From the NCBI GenBank assembly GCA_964625855.1, contig CAZVFC010000010.1:124001-188000 (forward strand): a stretch of 64,000 nucleotides of DNA, in the 5' to 3' direction. Position numbers and translations under genes: made by a program. Origin of the DNA: JAPLUA01 sp964625855 (GTDB taxonomy: Bacteria; Verrucomicrobiota; Verrucomicrobiia; Limisphaerales; UBA8199). The notes beneath the pieces are model-generated. The model worked only from the letters and a program-made list of their open reading frames with translations. It was not told the DNA's origin and ran no database searches. Shown one piece after another: positions 8,763-17,248 of the stretch; position 1 is the first letter of the stretch; every line of letters starts with the position of its first letter.

Positions 8763-9794
8763 TCAGGCTTGCGGCGCGCCTTGCGCGGCTGCCGCCTCGA
8801 CGGCCTCGCGTTTCTTGTCCTTTCGCTCCCAGTACCACGCGATCAGGATGCAGAGCTCGAACAGCGCGTAGATCGGGACGGCCATCAAGACCATGGTGAT
8901 AACGTCCGGGGGAGTCAGGATGGCTCCCAAGACCCCGCTGATCACGACGACATAGGGCCGGCCGTTGGCGAGCAGGCGGTAATTCAGCACACCGATCTTC
9001 ACCAGCGTCAGCACCAGGACCGGCAGCTCGAAGCCGATGCCCATGGCGAGCATGAACTTGCAGACGAATCCCACGTAGTCTTCCGCGCGCCACTGATTGG
9101 CCGTGAAGCTGAGCCATTCCGCATACTGGACAGAGGCGGTCAGCGCGATCGGCACCAGGACGAAGTAGCAGAAAGAGATCCCACAGAGGAACAGGCCAAG
9201 GCCAAATCCCAGGCCCCGATAGACGTATTTCTTCTCGCGCATTTTGAGGGCGGGAAAAACAAACTGCGCGATGAAGTAGAAAATGAAGGGGGAAGCGACT
9301 ACCAGCCCCCCATAAAAGGCGACCTTGGTAGCCACAATGAAGGAGCCGGCGGGACTCAGGTTGATGATCTGAACGTCGAGGCCCGATCGAGGCAGGTTAT
9401 CGGGCTCGGGCTGAGCGCGCCAGACCATCACCTGGTTGGTGCCTTGGAGAGAGGGTACAAGCTCCAGGCGAACGGAACGGTTGGTGCCTACGACGGACGC
9501 GAGCGGGTCGTTGGCGGTCACCTGGATAACGCTCAACTGGTTCGTGCCGAGGAGGACCTTGACGCTGGGCGCCCTGGAGGAATGAACGGCCGGTGCCCGG
9601 TTGAGGGGCCACTCCAGGACCCTGATCACGTAGTTGCCGCCGAGCAAGCAAGCGAGCATGGCAACGCCCGCGGCGGCAGCGCTCTTGATGAGCACCCAGC
9701 GCAGGTCTTCGAGGTGCTCGAGGAACGACTTCACCGGCCCGCCTTCCTCCTCTTCCTGCTCGTCAACGCGTTCGCCTATAGGTTCATCGGCCAT
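8763..9794 (-). CDS. tatC: Twin-arginine translocase subunit TatC with enlarged first periplasmic loop
   Basis: 343 residues from ATG 9794. TatC is the membrane receptor that binds twin-arginine signal peptides of folded exported proteins. The diagnostic motif FLEHLEDLRW lies at about 25-34, followed by the first transmembrane helix (about 37-58). Typical TatC proteins are near 250 residues with a short first periplasmic loop. Here about 95 residues (roughly 60-155) separate helix 1 from the segment AFYGGLVVASPFIFYFIAQF, which aligns with helix 2. The C-terminal helices are normal, with ILTPPDVITMVLMAVPIYAL near the end. No tatA is adjacent. Several proteins here (Gfo/Idh at 51317, the 40229 protein) carry Tat-like signals and are plausible cargo. 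Confidence 0.92.
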   Translation of the reverse strand: MADEPIGERVDEQEEEEGGPVKSFLEHLEDLRWVLIKSAAAAGVAMLACLLGGNYVIRVLEWPLNRAPAVHSSRAPSVKVLLGTNQLSVIQVTANDPLASVVGTNRSVRLELVPSLQGTNQVMVWRAQPEPDNLPRSGLDVQIINLSPAGSFIVATKVAFYGGLVVASPFIFYFIAQFVFPALKMREKKYVYRGLGFGLGLFLCGISFCYFVLVPIALTASVQYAEWLSFTANQWRAEDYVGFVCKFMLAMGIGFELPVLVLTLVKIGVLNYRLLANGRPYVVVISGVLGAILTPPDVITMVLMAVPIYALFELCILIAWYWERKDKKREAVEAAAAQGAPQA

Positions 9795-9903
9795 GGCAGA
9801 AACCGTGTAGCGGATCAGTCGTTGGTGCCGGGAGCAGATTAGACGCTAGGGTTCGGAGATATTGAAACCGCGCCTCTGCTTGGGAAGCGCGAAGGCTGGG
9901 ACT

Positions 9904-10698
9904 CTACCGCTTTTCCTCGCCCGGCCTCTTCGTGAACGGACTGAAAAGGTCAATCGGCACGGGCAGAAACGTCGTCGTGTTATGTTCGCTGGAGATCTCC
10001 CGCATCGTTTGCAGGAAGCGCAGTTGCAGCGCGATGGGCTCCTGGCTTATCATCGCCGCCGCCTGTACCATCTTCTCCGCCGCCTGAAATTCGCCCTCGG
10101 CGTTCACGATCTTGGCGCGGCGTTCGCGCTCCGCCTCGGCCTGCTTGGCCATCGCCCGCTTCATGCTGTCCGGCAGCGCGACGTCCCTGACCTCCACGGT
10201 GGTCACCTTGACGCCCCAGGGCTCGGTCTGCCGGTCAATGATCTCCTGCAGCTTCTGGTTGATCACCTCGCGTTGCGACAGGAGGTCATCCAACGGCGCC
10301 TGGCCCAGCACGCTGCGCAGCGTCGTTTGCGCAATCAGCGAGGTAGCCTTCCAGAAGTTCTCCACCTTCACCACCGCCGAGACCGGATCCACCACCCGAA
10401 AGTAAATCACGGCATCCACCGTCACCGGCACATTGTCGCGGGTCATTACCTCCTGTTTGGCCACGTCAATCGTTACCACGCGCAGATCCATTGTCACCAT
10501 GCGGTCAACCACCGGGATCAGCAGAATCAGGCCCGGCCCCTTCGCCCCCTGCCGGTGCAGTTTCCCGAGCCGGAAAATCACGCCCCGTTCGTATTCGCGC
10601 AGGATCCGGATCGCTTGCGGCAATACGATCGCCGCGAGAACAATTGCGGGGATGAGCCACCGGCCGAGGCCGCTTAACAGTTGAGTAAGTTGTTCCAT
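9904..10698 (-). CDS. Slipin / stomatin-like SPFH (band 7) membrane protein
   Basis: 264 residues; I chose ATG 10698, which puts the transmembrane helix (about 11-33) at the N-terminus; an earlier in-frame start adds 10 residues. The SPFH domain follows: REYERGVIFRLGKL, GPGLILLIPVVDR, MTRDNVPVTVDAVIYFRV and LRSVLGQAPLDDLLSQRE are the canonical slipin motifs. A coiled coil rich in Ala/Glu/Arg (about 185-225) ends the domain. Slipins oligomerise at the membrane and are linked to microdomain organisation and often to membrane proteases; no NfeD partner gene is adjacent. Confident family call, process unknown. Confidence 0.93.
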   Translation of the reverse strand: MEQLTQLLSGLGRWLIPAIVLAAIVLPQAIRILREYERGVIFRLGKLHRQGAKGPGLILLIPVVDRMVTMDLRVVTIDVAKQEVMTRDNVPVTVDAVIYFRVVDPVSAVVKVENFWKATSLIAQTTLRSVLGQAPLDDLLSQREVINQKLQEIIDRQTEPWGVKVTTVEVRDVALPDSMKRAMAKQAEAERERRAKIVNAEGEFQAAEKMVQAAAMISQEPIALQLRFLQTMREISSEHNTTTFLPVPIDLFSPFTKRPGEEKR

Positions 10699-11116
10699 AG
10701 GGTCAGCGCTGCGCTTTGCTTCGGACAACGCGCCTCAAACCGCCCTCGGCGTGATAGCGCCCAATCAGGTGGGAACAACACCGGGACGAAATCCCGGCTC
10801 GCACAGGTGGACTCCCCGCCGTCGGGCACTTGATCCGAAGCGTCATTGCGCCAAAGCAACTCAATTCCTCGGATGGCGGCCCGACCATCCGGTTTGTCCT
10901 CCGACAGCACACGCCGTCGGACCCTTGGCTGAGGTGCCCAGGGCGCCTCAACCAACACACCATCACCCGGGGTGCGCCCCGTCGTCAAGCCTGCGCTCGA
11001 GATTATTGCTCGGGTGCGAACCGCTTCCTTACCCGTGCGCCTGCGTTCGGTGGTGTCAGATTCCCTTGAATATTCTGCCGCCGCTTGGCGCCGTGATTGT
11101 CGCCCGGTTTCCGCGC
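10699..11116. other. 418-bp intergenic stretch
   Basis: No supported gene. A small hairpin CCGGGACGAAATCCCGG lies near 10781-10797. Long open frames on both strands here have no recognisable domains and odd composition. Confidence 0.4.
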
Positions 11117-11566
11117 TCAGGTTCCAGGCGGTGGAAACTCCAGTCCGTATTGGTGTCCAATCTCCATCACGCGGGGAATGTCCTGCTGCTGTTGCGGGCT
11201 CAGCGCGCCGATTTCCTCGAAGAACCCTTCGAATCCCGCCGGTGTGATGACACACAGGAGCCGGCCGGACGTCTGGCCAACGTAGCGGTAGGCATGAGGT
11301 ATTTCACGCGGTGCAAAGATCGTCGCGCCCGTTCGCGCGATGAACGTCTTTCCGCCGACAGTCCACTCGTATTCGCCTTCGAGAATTTGGAAGGTCTCGT
11401 CTTCGCGATGGTGGACGTGCGTCGGCGGACCCCCGCCCGGCACGTCGTGAGATTCGACGACGCTGACGCCGCCGCCGGTCTCGCGGCCGTGGATGCGAAT
11501 GACCATGGGAATGCCAAGGACGTTCACCTTGCGGCCGCCGTCGTTGGGAACTTGGATCGGGTTCAT
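11117..11566 (-). CDS. Small cupin-domain protein
   Basis: 149 residues from ATG 11566; the longer open frame runs into the upstream fusion gene and is not supported. A single cupin barrel is visible: PPTHVHHREDETFQILEGEY carries the HxH-x4-E metal-binding pattern of cupin motif 1, and PREIPHAYRY gives the histidine of motif 2. The size and sequence resemble the quercetin-dioxygenase-like small cupins, whose substrates vary. It starts 34 bp downstream of the peroxiredoxin-methyltransferase fusion on the same strand and is probably co-transcribed with it, suggesting a role on the same small-molecule substrate (inference). Confidence 0.85.
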   Translation of the reverse strand: MNPIQVPNDGGRKVNVLGIPMVIRIHGRETGGGVSVVESHDVPGGGPPTHVHHREDETFQILEGEYEWTVGGKTFIARTGATIFAPREIPHAYRYVGQTSGRLLCVITPAGFEGFFEEIGALSPQQQQDIPRVMEIGHQYGLEFPPPGT

Positions 11567-11600
11567 GCCAGAATCGGGGTTTGGGGGCTGCTGCGATTGT

Positions 11601-14126
11601 TTACTTGTAAGCCACCGCCGCACTGGATGGCCCGGCGAGGTGGAAGACTTCGAAGCGTTTGAACCCAACCTCGCGACACCATTTCTTGAAGTCCGCGCCG
11701 GAGTAGTCAAAGGCCTCGCCGAATTCGATGAGCATGTTGAGCGACATGAGCAGGCCGTGGGCGTTTTCGCGGCGAGCGTCGTCAATCAGCGCCTCGATGG
11801 CCACCAGCGCACCGCCGGGCGGCAACGCCTCATAGGCCGAGCGGATGAGATGCATCTTCTTTTCCAGGTTCCAGTCGTGGAGAATCATGCCCATGGTGAT
11901 GACGTCGGCCTTCGGCAGCGGGTTCTGGAAGAAATCGCCGGATGCCGTGCCGATGCGGCTCTCCAACCCCGCCGCGGCGATGTGTCTCTTGGCGATCGGC
12001 TCAACGGCCGGCAAATCGAAGCTGATGCACTTGAGGTGCGGATGCTTCTTCGCGGCTTCAATGCTCAGCAGGCCGGTCGCGCCACCCACGTCGCAGAGCG
12101 TCTGATACTTCGAGAAATCAAACTTGTCGGCGAACGCCTCGAAGTTCATGCGCGAAAGACCGGTCATCGCGCCCATGAATTGTTCCAACCGCGGCGGATC
12201 CGAGTAGAGCTCCTCGAACACTCCTTTCTGGCCGCGCTTAATCTCGTTCTGCGGCCGGCCGGTCCGCAACGCCTCGGGAAGATCGTTCCAGAACTTGAAC
12301 AGCCGGGCGTTAAGCATGACCAGGATGCCCCCGATGTAACGGGGGCTGGCCTGATCGAGGAATACCGCGCCTTCGGGCGTATTGAAATACTCCGCCTGGG
12401 GGCCGTCGCCTTCCCGGCCAAGGAATTTCATCGCGACCAGGGCGTCAAAGAAGTCGGCGATGGCCCGCGGGTGCAGCTCCAATGCGGCGCCCAGTTCCGC
12501 TCCGGTGAGCCGGCGCCCCGCGAGCCGGGTGAAAACACCGAGCTCGACCGCCGTGAGCAGGACCTTGGAATTCCAAAAACCGAAAGCGGTTTGCAGTAGG
12601 GACGCAGGATCGAGCGCGGGGGCTGTGATTCGGGGCGCCGGCTGGAGACGGCCTTCGACCTGAACCGGTTCCCGTGCGTCATCCTTCAGCGCAACCGTGA
12701 CGCGCAGGAAGGTGGCGGGAATGGAGGTAGTACCATTGCCGGCGCTCCTGTTCTCGCGCGCGAACAGCTCTTCCAGCTCTCTCTGCAGTTCCGCCGCCCG
12801 ACCGTTCTTTTCCGCGGCTTCAAACGCATTCATGGTCGGCCCATAGTATTTCCTGAAGAGCGCCACGAACTCGGAGGGCGTACCGGGGAAGTTGAAGGTA
12901 TAGGTGTCCCGGACGAAGGAAATGTCCGCCCGCGGAATCCCCGCGGCAGTAAACCGCTCGATCACCTGATTCTCGATTCCCCAGGTCATCGGGCTGATGA
13001 AACCTTCCGGCGGTGGCGGCGCGTAGGCAGAGCTGATCTTCAGAAGCTGGGCCACCATCGTCGGGTCGCCGGGAATCCAGTTCCCCATAACGATCCGTCC
13101 GCCGGGCCGGGTTACGCGCACCATCTCCCGGGCCACATCAAACGGTTTCGGCGCAAACATCGCTCCGAAGATGGTCACGACGAGGTCAAATGTCTGGTCT
13201 TCCAATCCCTGCAAATGGGTTGCATCGCCTTCCTGAAACGTGCAGTTGGTGAGGCCTTGCTCCTTTGCCCGCCGGTTCCCGGCCTCAACCAGGTTTCTCG
13301 CGATGTCTACGCCCAGCACCTCGGCCCCCAGTTTTGCCTCCGGCAGCGCCGTCGTTCCGTCGCCGCAGCCGAGATCCAGAACCTTGAGCCCCGGAGTGAT
13401 CCCGAGCCGGCGAGCGAGCGCCTCGCCGCTTTCCCGCATGCTCGCGGCGATACGGGTGAAATCGCCCTTTTCCCAAAGCGCTTTGTTGGGATTGATGGGC
13501 GGCTGGGGGGTGTAACGGAGATACGGCTTGAGTTTGCGGAGACCCCGAGGAAACATACGCTCCGCGTCGGTGTCAGACACCTCCGGCGCCACGATGCACT
13601 CCCTCCCTTGTTGCCAGTTCGCCGGCGTGGCCACCGGGTGGTTGGCAGTCAATTGCAGCGAATCAATCACCCGCAGCAACTCGTCAAAATTGCGTCCGGT
13701 GCTGTCCGGATATGCCAGCGTCAGTTTGACTCGCTTGTCCGGCCCAATGACGAACACCGTGCGCACCGTGGCGCTGCGGTCCGCATTCGAATGAATCATG
13801 TCATACGCCGTGGCCACCTGCCCGGTTTCATCCGCGATCACCGGGAAATTCATCGTGACGGCCTGCGTTTCGTTGATGTCCCGGATCCAGCCCCGGTGCG
13901 ATTCCAGCGGGTCCAGGCTGACCGCGATTACCTTGACATTCCGCTTTTCAAATTCGCCCTTGATCCGGGCCACGGTCCCTAGCTCGGTGGTGCATACGGG
14001 GGTGAAATCGGCCGGATGGGAGAGCAGGACGCCCCAGGAATTGCCCAGCCAATGATGGAACTCAAGGGTCCCCTCGGTCGTGGTGGCGGAAAAATTGGGA
14101 GCGACATCGCCTAAGTGCAGAGACAT
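11601..14126 (-). CDS. Three-domain fusion: 1-Cys peroxiredoxin, SAM methyltransferase, O-methyltransferase
   Basis: 841 residues in one uninterrupted frame from ATG 14126. Residues 1-208 are a complete Prx6-type 1-Cys peroxiredoxin with peroxidatic C45 in HPADFTPVCTTELG and the family C-terminal end KPYLRYTPQP. Residues 215-475 are a class I SAM-dependent methyltransferase with motif I VLDLGCGDG at 249-257 and the loop RPGGRIVMGNW. Residues 505-841 are a caffeate/acetylserotonin-type O-methyltransferase with an N-terminal dimerisation domain (about 510-590), LCDVGGATGLLSIEAAK as SAM motif and ILHDWN as catalytic-histidine motif. The peroxiredoxin should reduce peroxides and the third domain methylate a hydroxyl. 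I know of no characterised enzyme with this order. A cupin gene follows. The alternative is three genes joined by loss of stop codons. Confidence 0.88.
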   Translation of the reverse strand: MSLHLGDVAPNFSATTTEGTLEFHHWLGNSWGVLLSHPADFTPVCTTELGTVARIKGEFEKRNVKVIAVSLDPLESHRGWIRDINETQAVTMNFPVIADETGQVATAYDMIHSNADRSATVRTVFVIGPDKRVKLTLAYPDSTGRNFDELLRVIDSLQLTANHPVATPANWQQGRECIVAPEVSDTDAERMFPRGLRKLKPYLRYTPQPPINPNKALWEKGDFTRIAASMRESGEALARRLGITPGLKVLDLGCGDGTTALPEAKLGAEVLGVDIARNLVEAGNRRAKEQGLTNCTFQEGDATHLQGLEDQTFDLVVTIFGAMFAPKPFDVAREMVRVTRPGGRIVMGNWIPGDPTMVAQLLKISSAYAPPPPEGFISPMTWGIENQVIERFTAAGIPRADISFVRDTYTFNFPGTPSEFVALFRKYYGPTMNAFEAAEKNGRAAELQRELEELFARENRSAGNGTTSIPATFLRVTVALKDDAREPVQVEGRLQPAPRITAPALDPASLLQTAFGFWNSKVLLTAVELGVFTRLAGRRLTGAELGAALELHPRAIADFFDALVAMKFLGREGDGPQAEYFNTPEGAVFLDQASPRYIGGILVMLNARLFKFWNDLPEALRTGRPQNEIKRGQKGVFEELYSDPPRLEQFMGAMTGLSRMNFEAFADKFDFSKYQTLCDVGGATGLLSIEAAKKHPHLKCISFDLPAVEPIAKRHIAAAGLESRIGTASGDFFQNPLPKADVITMGMILHDWNLEKKMHLIRSAYEALPPGGALVAIEALIDDARRENAHGLLMSLNMLIEFGEAFDYSGADFKKWCREVGFKRFEVFHLAGPSSAAVAYK

Positions 14127-14254
14127 ATATATTCCTTTCTTATTCTCGTATTAAGTAGCCATGAACATTCCACCAGTCAGGTTGCGGGTCAAGGGCCAGC
14201 CTCAATTCAAAATGGAAAAGCGGGCCGCTGGCGCGGCCTGGCGACCCAGGGGGG

Positions 14255-17041
14255 TCAGGAAGATTGTTGTTGTATGCCGAGCTGACCGCGGGTGACGCCT
14301 AACTGGCTGAGCAATTTCAACTCGCGCCAGAGGGCGGCACCGGTGATTTCACCGCGGAGCAACTGGCGGTATCTCACCACCGTTTGCTCCACCTGGCTGG
14401 GGGATTCGTTGAGGAACTCGATGCGGAATTGGCGCACCCCCAGCGCGAGCATTCGCGAGACATAATCCGCCCCGGTCTGTGCCAGGGCGTTGAAGACGGT
14501 GTTGCGGCAGCCGACGTCGGCCTTGACCGGGTGCTCCGTGCCGACGCGGTCCCGCAGCTTTAAATCATGCTTATCGCAGGGCCGGCCGCAGTTCGTGTAG
14601 TCGGTGCCGCTGGAGAGGAACGCGCAGAAGACACAGTGCTCCATGTGGAACATCGGCATGTGCTGATGAATGGTGACCTCGAACCATTCCGCCGGCGCGG
14701 CCTGCAGCAGCGCCTCCAGTTGCTGGAAGTTGAGGTCGTAGGACGCGGTGACACGTTCCAGGCCGAAGTGGTTCTTGAAATACTCGGCGGTCAGGCAGTT
14801 GGCGATGTTGAGCGAGTAATCGCCGACGCGGCGGTCTTTGGCGAAAAAGTCCAAGTGGTCGTAGTTGCGGACCAAGTAGCCATCCGCTTCGCAGGACCGG
14901 ACCTGAGCGAGCGTCCATTCCTCGCCCATCTTGAAAATCCGCGGCGGCGCCACGAACAGCTCCGCCGGCACCCCGCGCGGCGCGGAACTCCGGACGCGGG
15001 CCACGGCCTCACGATACTTCTTCGGGTCTTCAAACTCGCAATAGACCGTCTCGACGCCGCACCGCAGGGTGGCGTCAAGCTGGGCCAGTGTTCGCACCAG
15101 GACAATCAACCGGGGCGAGTTGCCGGTTGAGATGGGGTTGAAGGCCGGCGTGGTGCGCGGCGCGTGATGCGTCGTGCGATTCGAGTTAAGAGTCCACCGC
15201 TTCGGTTGCGCGCGCTGCGCTTCCAATTCAGCTACCGCCGCGCGGCGCAAGCGGTTCAGCTCGCTGACCGGCAGCATGACTTCTCCGGTCAGCAGGTTCT
15301 TCAGCTCACCCAGTTGGAACGGAGTGCCCCCGAGCCGTCCCAGTTGCTCGCGCAAACGCTCGGTTACGAGCGGTTGCTTCTGTGCCCGGGCCAGCGGCAT
15401 CAGTGAGTCCAGGTGGACGACGTGTCCCAGCTCATCGCGAGCGATCAGGCTAAGCGGCCTGCCCGCCAGGCCATGAACCTCCATCGCGATCGGCCGCTGG
15501 AATCTCGGCGTTTCCCCTTCAAAGCTCTGGCGGAGACGCCGTTCCAGCTCTGGATCACTCGTCTTCCAAAGCTTATCCCCGGCGTGCACGCGGGCAAAAT
15601 CAATGTCCCCACTGCCAAACGACAGTAGGACAGGCGTCCCGCCTGTCCCCGTCGAATCCTGCCTGCCGCCCCGCTCTCTCCGTGGCCCCCGTGGCCCCCG
15701 AACGGCTTGAATCTCATAGACTCTCCCCCCCTCTTCCGGCTCCTCGGGGCGGCCCGCGTCAAACACGACACCGTCGCCCGGCTTCAATGGTCCTTGCAGG
15801 CTGACGGCCACCCGTTCTCCCTCGACTCGGGTGACCTCGCCGAGGTAAACGCCCCGCTTCTTGCCAAAGTGCCCGTGCACGAGCTGCTGATTGTTGGTGC
15901 CACGAAACCAGCCGGTGTAAAGGCCGCGCGAGAAAGCCATCTCCATTTCGTAGCGGGGGTTCCGGGAATCGGTGGTCGCGTGGTTCAACCCGGAAGCGCC
16001 GGAGGGCGGTGCCGCGCTCGGCGCGATGGGTTTGGCCTCGCCATGCACGGACGAAGCCTCGGCGCTGCCGCGCATTCGGTCCAGCGCCTGGCGATAGATG
16101 CGGGTGATGTTCGCCACGTACTCGGGAGACTTGAGCCGTCCCTCGATCTTGAGCGAGGCAACGCCCGCCCGCACCAGTTCCGGAAGGACATCCAAACCGA
16201 CAAGGTCCTGCGGGCTCAGAAGATACTTCCGATCCCCGAGTGGGACCGCCTGGCCGTCGGCGATCAAATCGTAGGGCATCCGGCAGGCTTGGGCGCATTC
16301 CCCGCGATTAGCCGAACGGCCGCCGAGCGCTTCACTAGTAAGGCATTGGCCGGAGTAAGCCACGCAGAGCGCACCGTGGATGAAGACTTCGAGAGGGAGG
16401 GAGGCTTGATGCGTGAAACGTGAAGCGTGATGCGTGGTGCGTGGTGCGTGGTCCGGAGCTTCGGCGCTGGCGGCTGGTCCCTGAGCTTGGGCACCCGACA
16501 CCTGACACTCGTCTCCCGCCATGATCCTCGTGATTTCCTTGAGCGAGCATTCGCGAGCCAGGACCACGAGGTTGCAGCCCAATTCGCGTGCAAACTCGAC
16601 GCCGGCCGCACTGGTAATCGTCATCTGGGTGGAAACATGGATCGGGAAATCGGGCGAGAGCTGCCGAATCAGCCGGCAAATGCCGACATCCTGCACGACC
16701 GCGGCGTCCACCCCGGCGGCGATCATCGCGCGCACATATTGTTCTGCCTCCGCCATCTCGTTCTCGAAGACGAGGATATTGAAGGTGACGTAGCCCTTGA
16801 CACCGCGCCGGTGCAGGAAATCCATCAGCTTCGGCAGGTCGGCTTCGGTGAAGTTGTTGGCCCGCATACGCGCGTTGAACCTCTCCAGGCCGAAGTAGAT
16901 CGCATCGGCGCCGTTCTCGACGGCGGCCCGGGCGCATTCCCAGTCCCCCGCTGGAGCGAGCAACTCCGGAAGAGGGAGGGCTCCGCGGGGCGGAGCGCTT
17001 CGCTCCGGCCGGGCAACCAAACTGGATTGAGCGCTGTTCAT
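14255..17041 (-). CDS. U32 family protein (RlhA/YhbU-like, with DUF3656), carrying repeat-derived insertions
   Basis: 928 residues from ATG 17041. The N-terminal U32 domain is clear: LPELLAPAGDWECARAAVEN at 24-43, GADAIYFGL, and the cysteine set C226, C233, C249, C253. Characterised homologues (RlhA, TrhP) hydroxylate 23S rRNA or tRNA using prephenate-linked chemistry; RlhA is the closest by layout. A DUF3656 middle region and a second U32-like half (from about 640) follow. Three stretches look foreign: residues about 178-214 (heptamer repeat, PRTTHHASRFTHQA), 460-474 (a 9-bp hairpin), and 620-632 (RTTHHAPRTTPAF). None breaks the frame. The upstream gap to tsaB is 207 bp. Confidence 0.88.
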   Translation of the reverse strand: MNSAQSSLVARPERSAPPRGALPLPELLAPAGDWECARAAVENGADAIYFGLERFNARMRANNFTEADLPKLMDFLHRRGVKGYVTFNILVFENEMAEAEQYVRAMIAAGVDAAVVQDVGICRLIRQLSPDFPIHVSTQMTITSAAGVEFARELGCNLVVLARECSLKEITRIMAGDECQVSGAQAQGPAASAEAPDHAPRTTHHASRFTHQASLPLEVFIHGALCVAYSGQCLTSEALGGRSANRGECAQACRMPYDLIADGQAVPLGDRKYLLSPQDLVGLDVLPELVRAGVASLKIEGRLKSPEYVANITRIYRQALDRMRGSAEASSVHGEAKPIAPSAAPPSGASGLNHATTDSRNPRYEMEMAFSRGLYTGWFRGTNNQQLVHGHFGKKRGVYLGEVTRVEGERVAVSLQGPLKPGDGVVFDAGRPEEPEEGGRVYEIQAVRGPRGPRRERGGRQDSTGTGGTPVLLSFGSGDIDFARVHAGDKLWKTSDPELERRLRQSFEGETPRFQRPIAMEVHGLAGRPLSLIARDELGHVVHLDSLMPLARAQKQPLVTERLREQLGRLGGTPFQLGELKNLLTGEVMLPVSELNRLRRAAVAELEAQRAQPKRWTLNSNRTTHHAPRTTPAFNPISTGNSPRLIVLVRTLAQLDATLRCGVETVYCEFEDPKKYREAVARVRSSAPRGVPAELFVAPPRIFKMGEEWTLAQVRSCEADGYLVRNYDHLDFFAKDRRVGDYSLNIANCLTAEYFKNHFGLERVTASYDLNFQQLEALLQAAPAEWFEVTIHQHMPMFHMEHCVFCAFLSSGTDYTNCGRPCDKHDLKLRDRVGTEHPVKADVGCRNTVFNALAQTGADYVSRMLALGVRQFRIEFLNESPSQVEQTVVRYRQLLRGEITGAALWRELKLLSQLGVTRGQLGIQQQSS
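15149..15178. repeat. Heptamer-period repeat inside U32 gene (array 2)
   Basis: On the minus strand the units read CGCACGA, CGCATCA, CGCGCCG, CGCACCA. They encode Arg/Thr/His-rich residues about 622-631 of the U32 protein. Same family as the array at 16402-16453. Confidence 0.55.
15628..15648. repeat. Mini-hairpin, 9-bp arms and 3-nt loop, inside the U32 gene
   Basis: Perfect arms GGACAGGCG and CGCCTGTCC flank loop TCC. It lies in frame within the coding region. The hairpin at 17096-17116 has the same architecture and a similar GTAGG left flank, so both may be copies of a small mobile palindrome. Confidence 0.65.
16402..16453. repeat. Heptamer repeat array inside U32 gene (array 1)
   Basis: On the minus strand the sequence is a run of 7-nt units CACGCAC, CACGCAC, CACGCAT, CACGCTT, CACGTTT, CACGCAT. 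It encodes His/Thr/Arg-rich residues near 198-213, between two conserved parts of the U32 domain. The same CACGTTT-type units form a five-copy 14-mer array at 42823-42892. Confidence 0.75.
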
Positions 17042-17095
17042 CAGCAGAATACAACTTAGTCCGCCATTACCGGCGAACCAACCTTATTTGGGTAG

Positions 17096-17116
17096 GGACG
17101 TTTCACCGAAACGTCC
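17096..17116. repeat. Mini-hairpin, 9-bp arms and 3-nt loop, intergenic
   Basis: Perfect arms GGACGTTTC and GAAACGTCC flank loop ACC, in the 207-bp gap between tsaB and the U32 gene. Without a following T-run it is not a typical terminator. It has the same layout as the hairpin at 15628. Confidence 0.6.
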
Positions 17117-17248
17117 GCGCCGGACGCCTCGGCGAGCTGCGCGGGAAGGGTGATCCAGCCCCACTTGCCGACAACCTCGGCTGGCATCACGCTGCCACCA
17201 AGTCGGCATTACGCCTGGATTCTGCACCCAAGACCTCCCTGCCGCCGA

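Noticed and set aside
8461..9117. Minus-strand 218-codon open frame overlapping the end of tatC
   Set aside because: It overlaps tatC on the same strand in another frame and shows no recognisable protein pattern.
10674..11255. 193-codon minus-strand open frame before the slipin gene
   Set aside because: Low-complexity Arg/Gly/Ser-rich translation, overlaps the cupin gene's end, no recognised motif.
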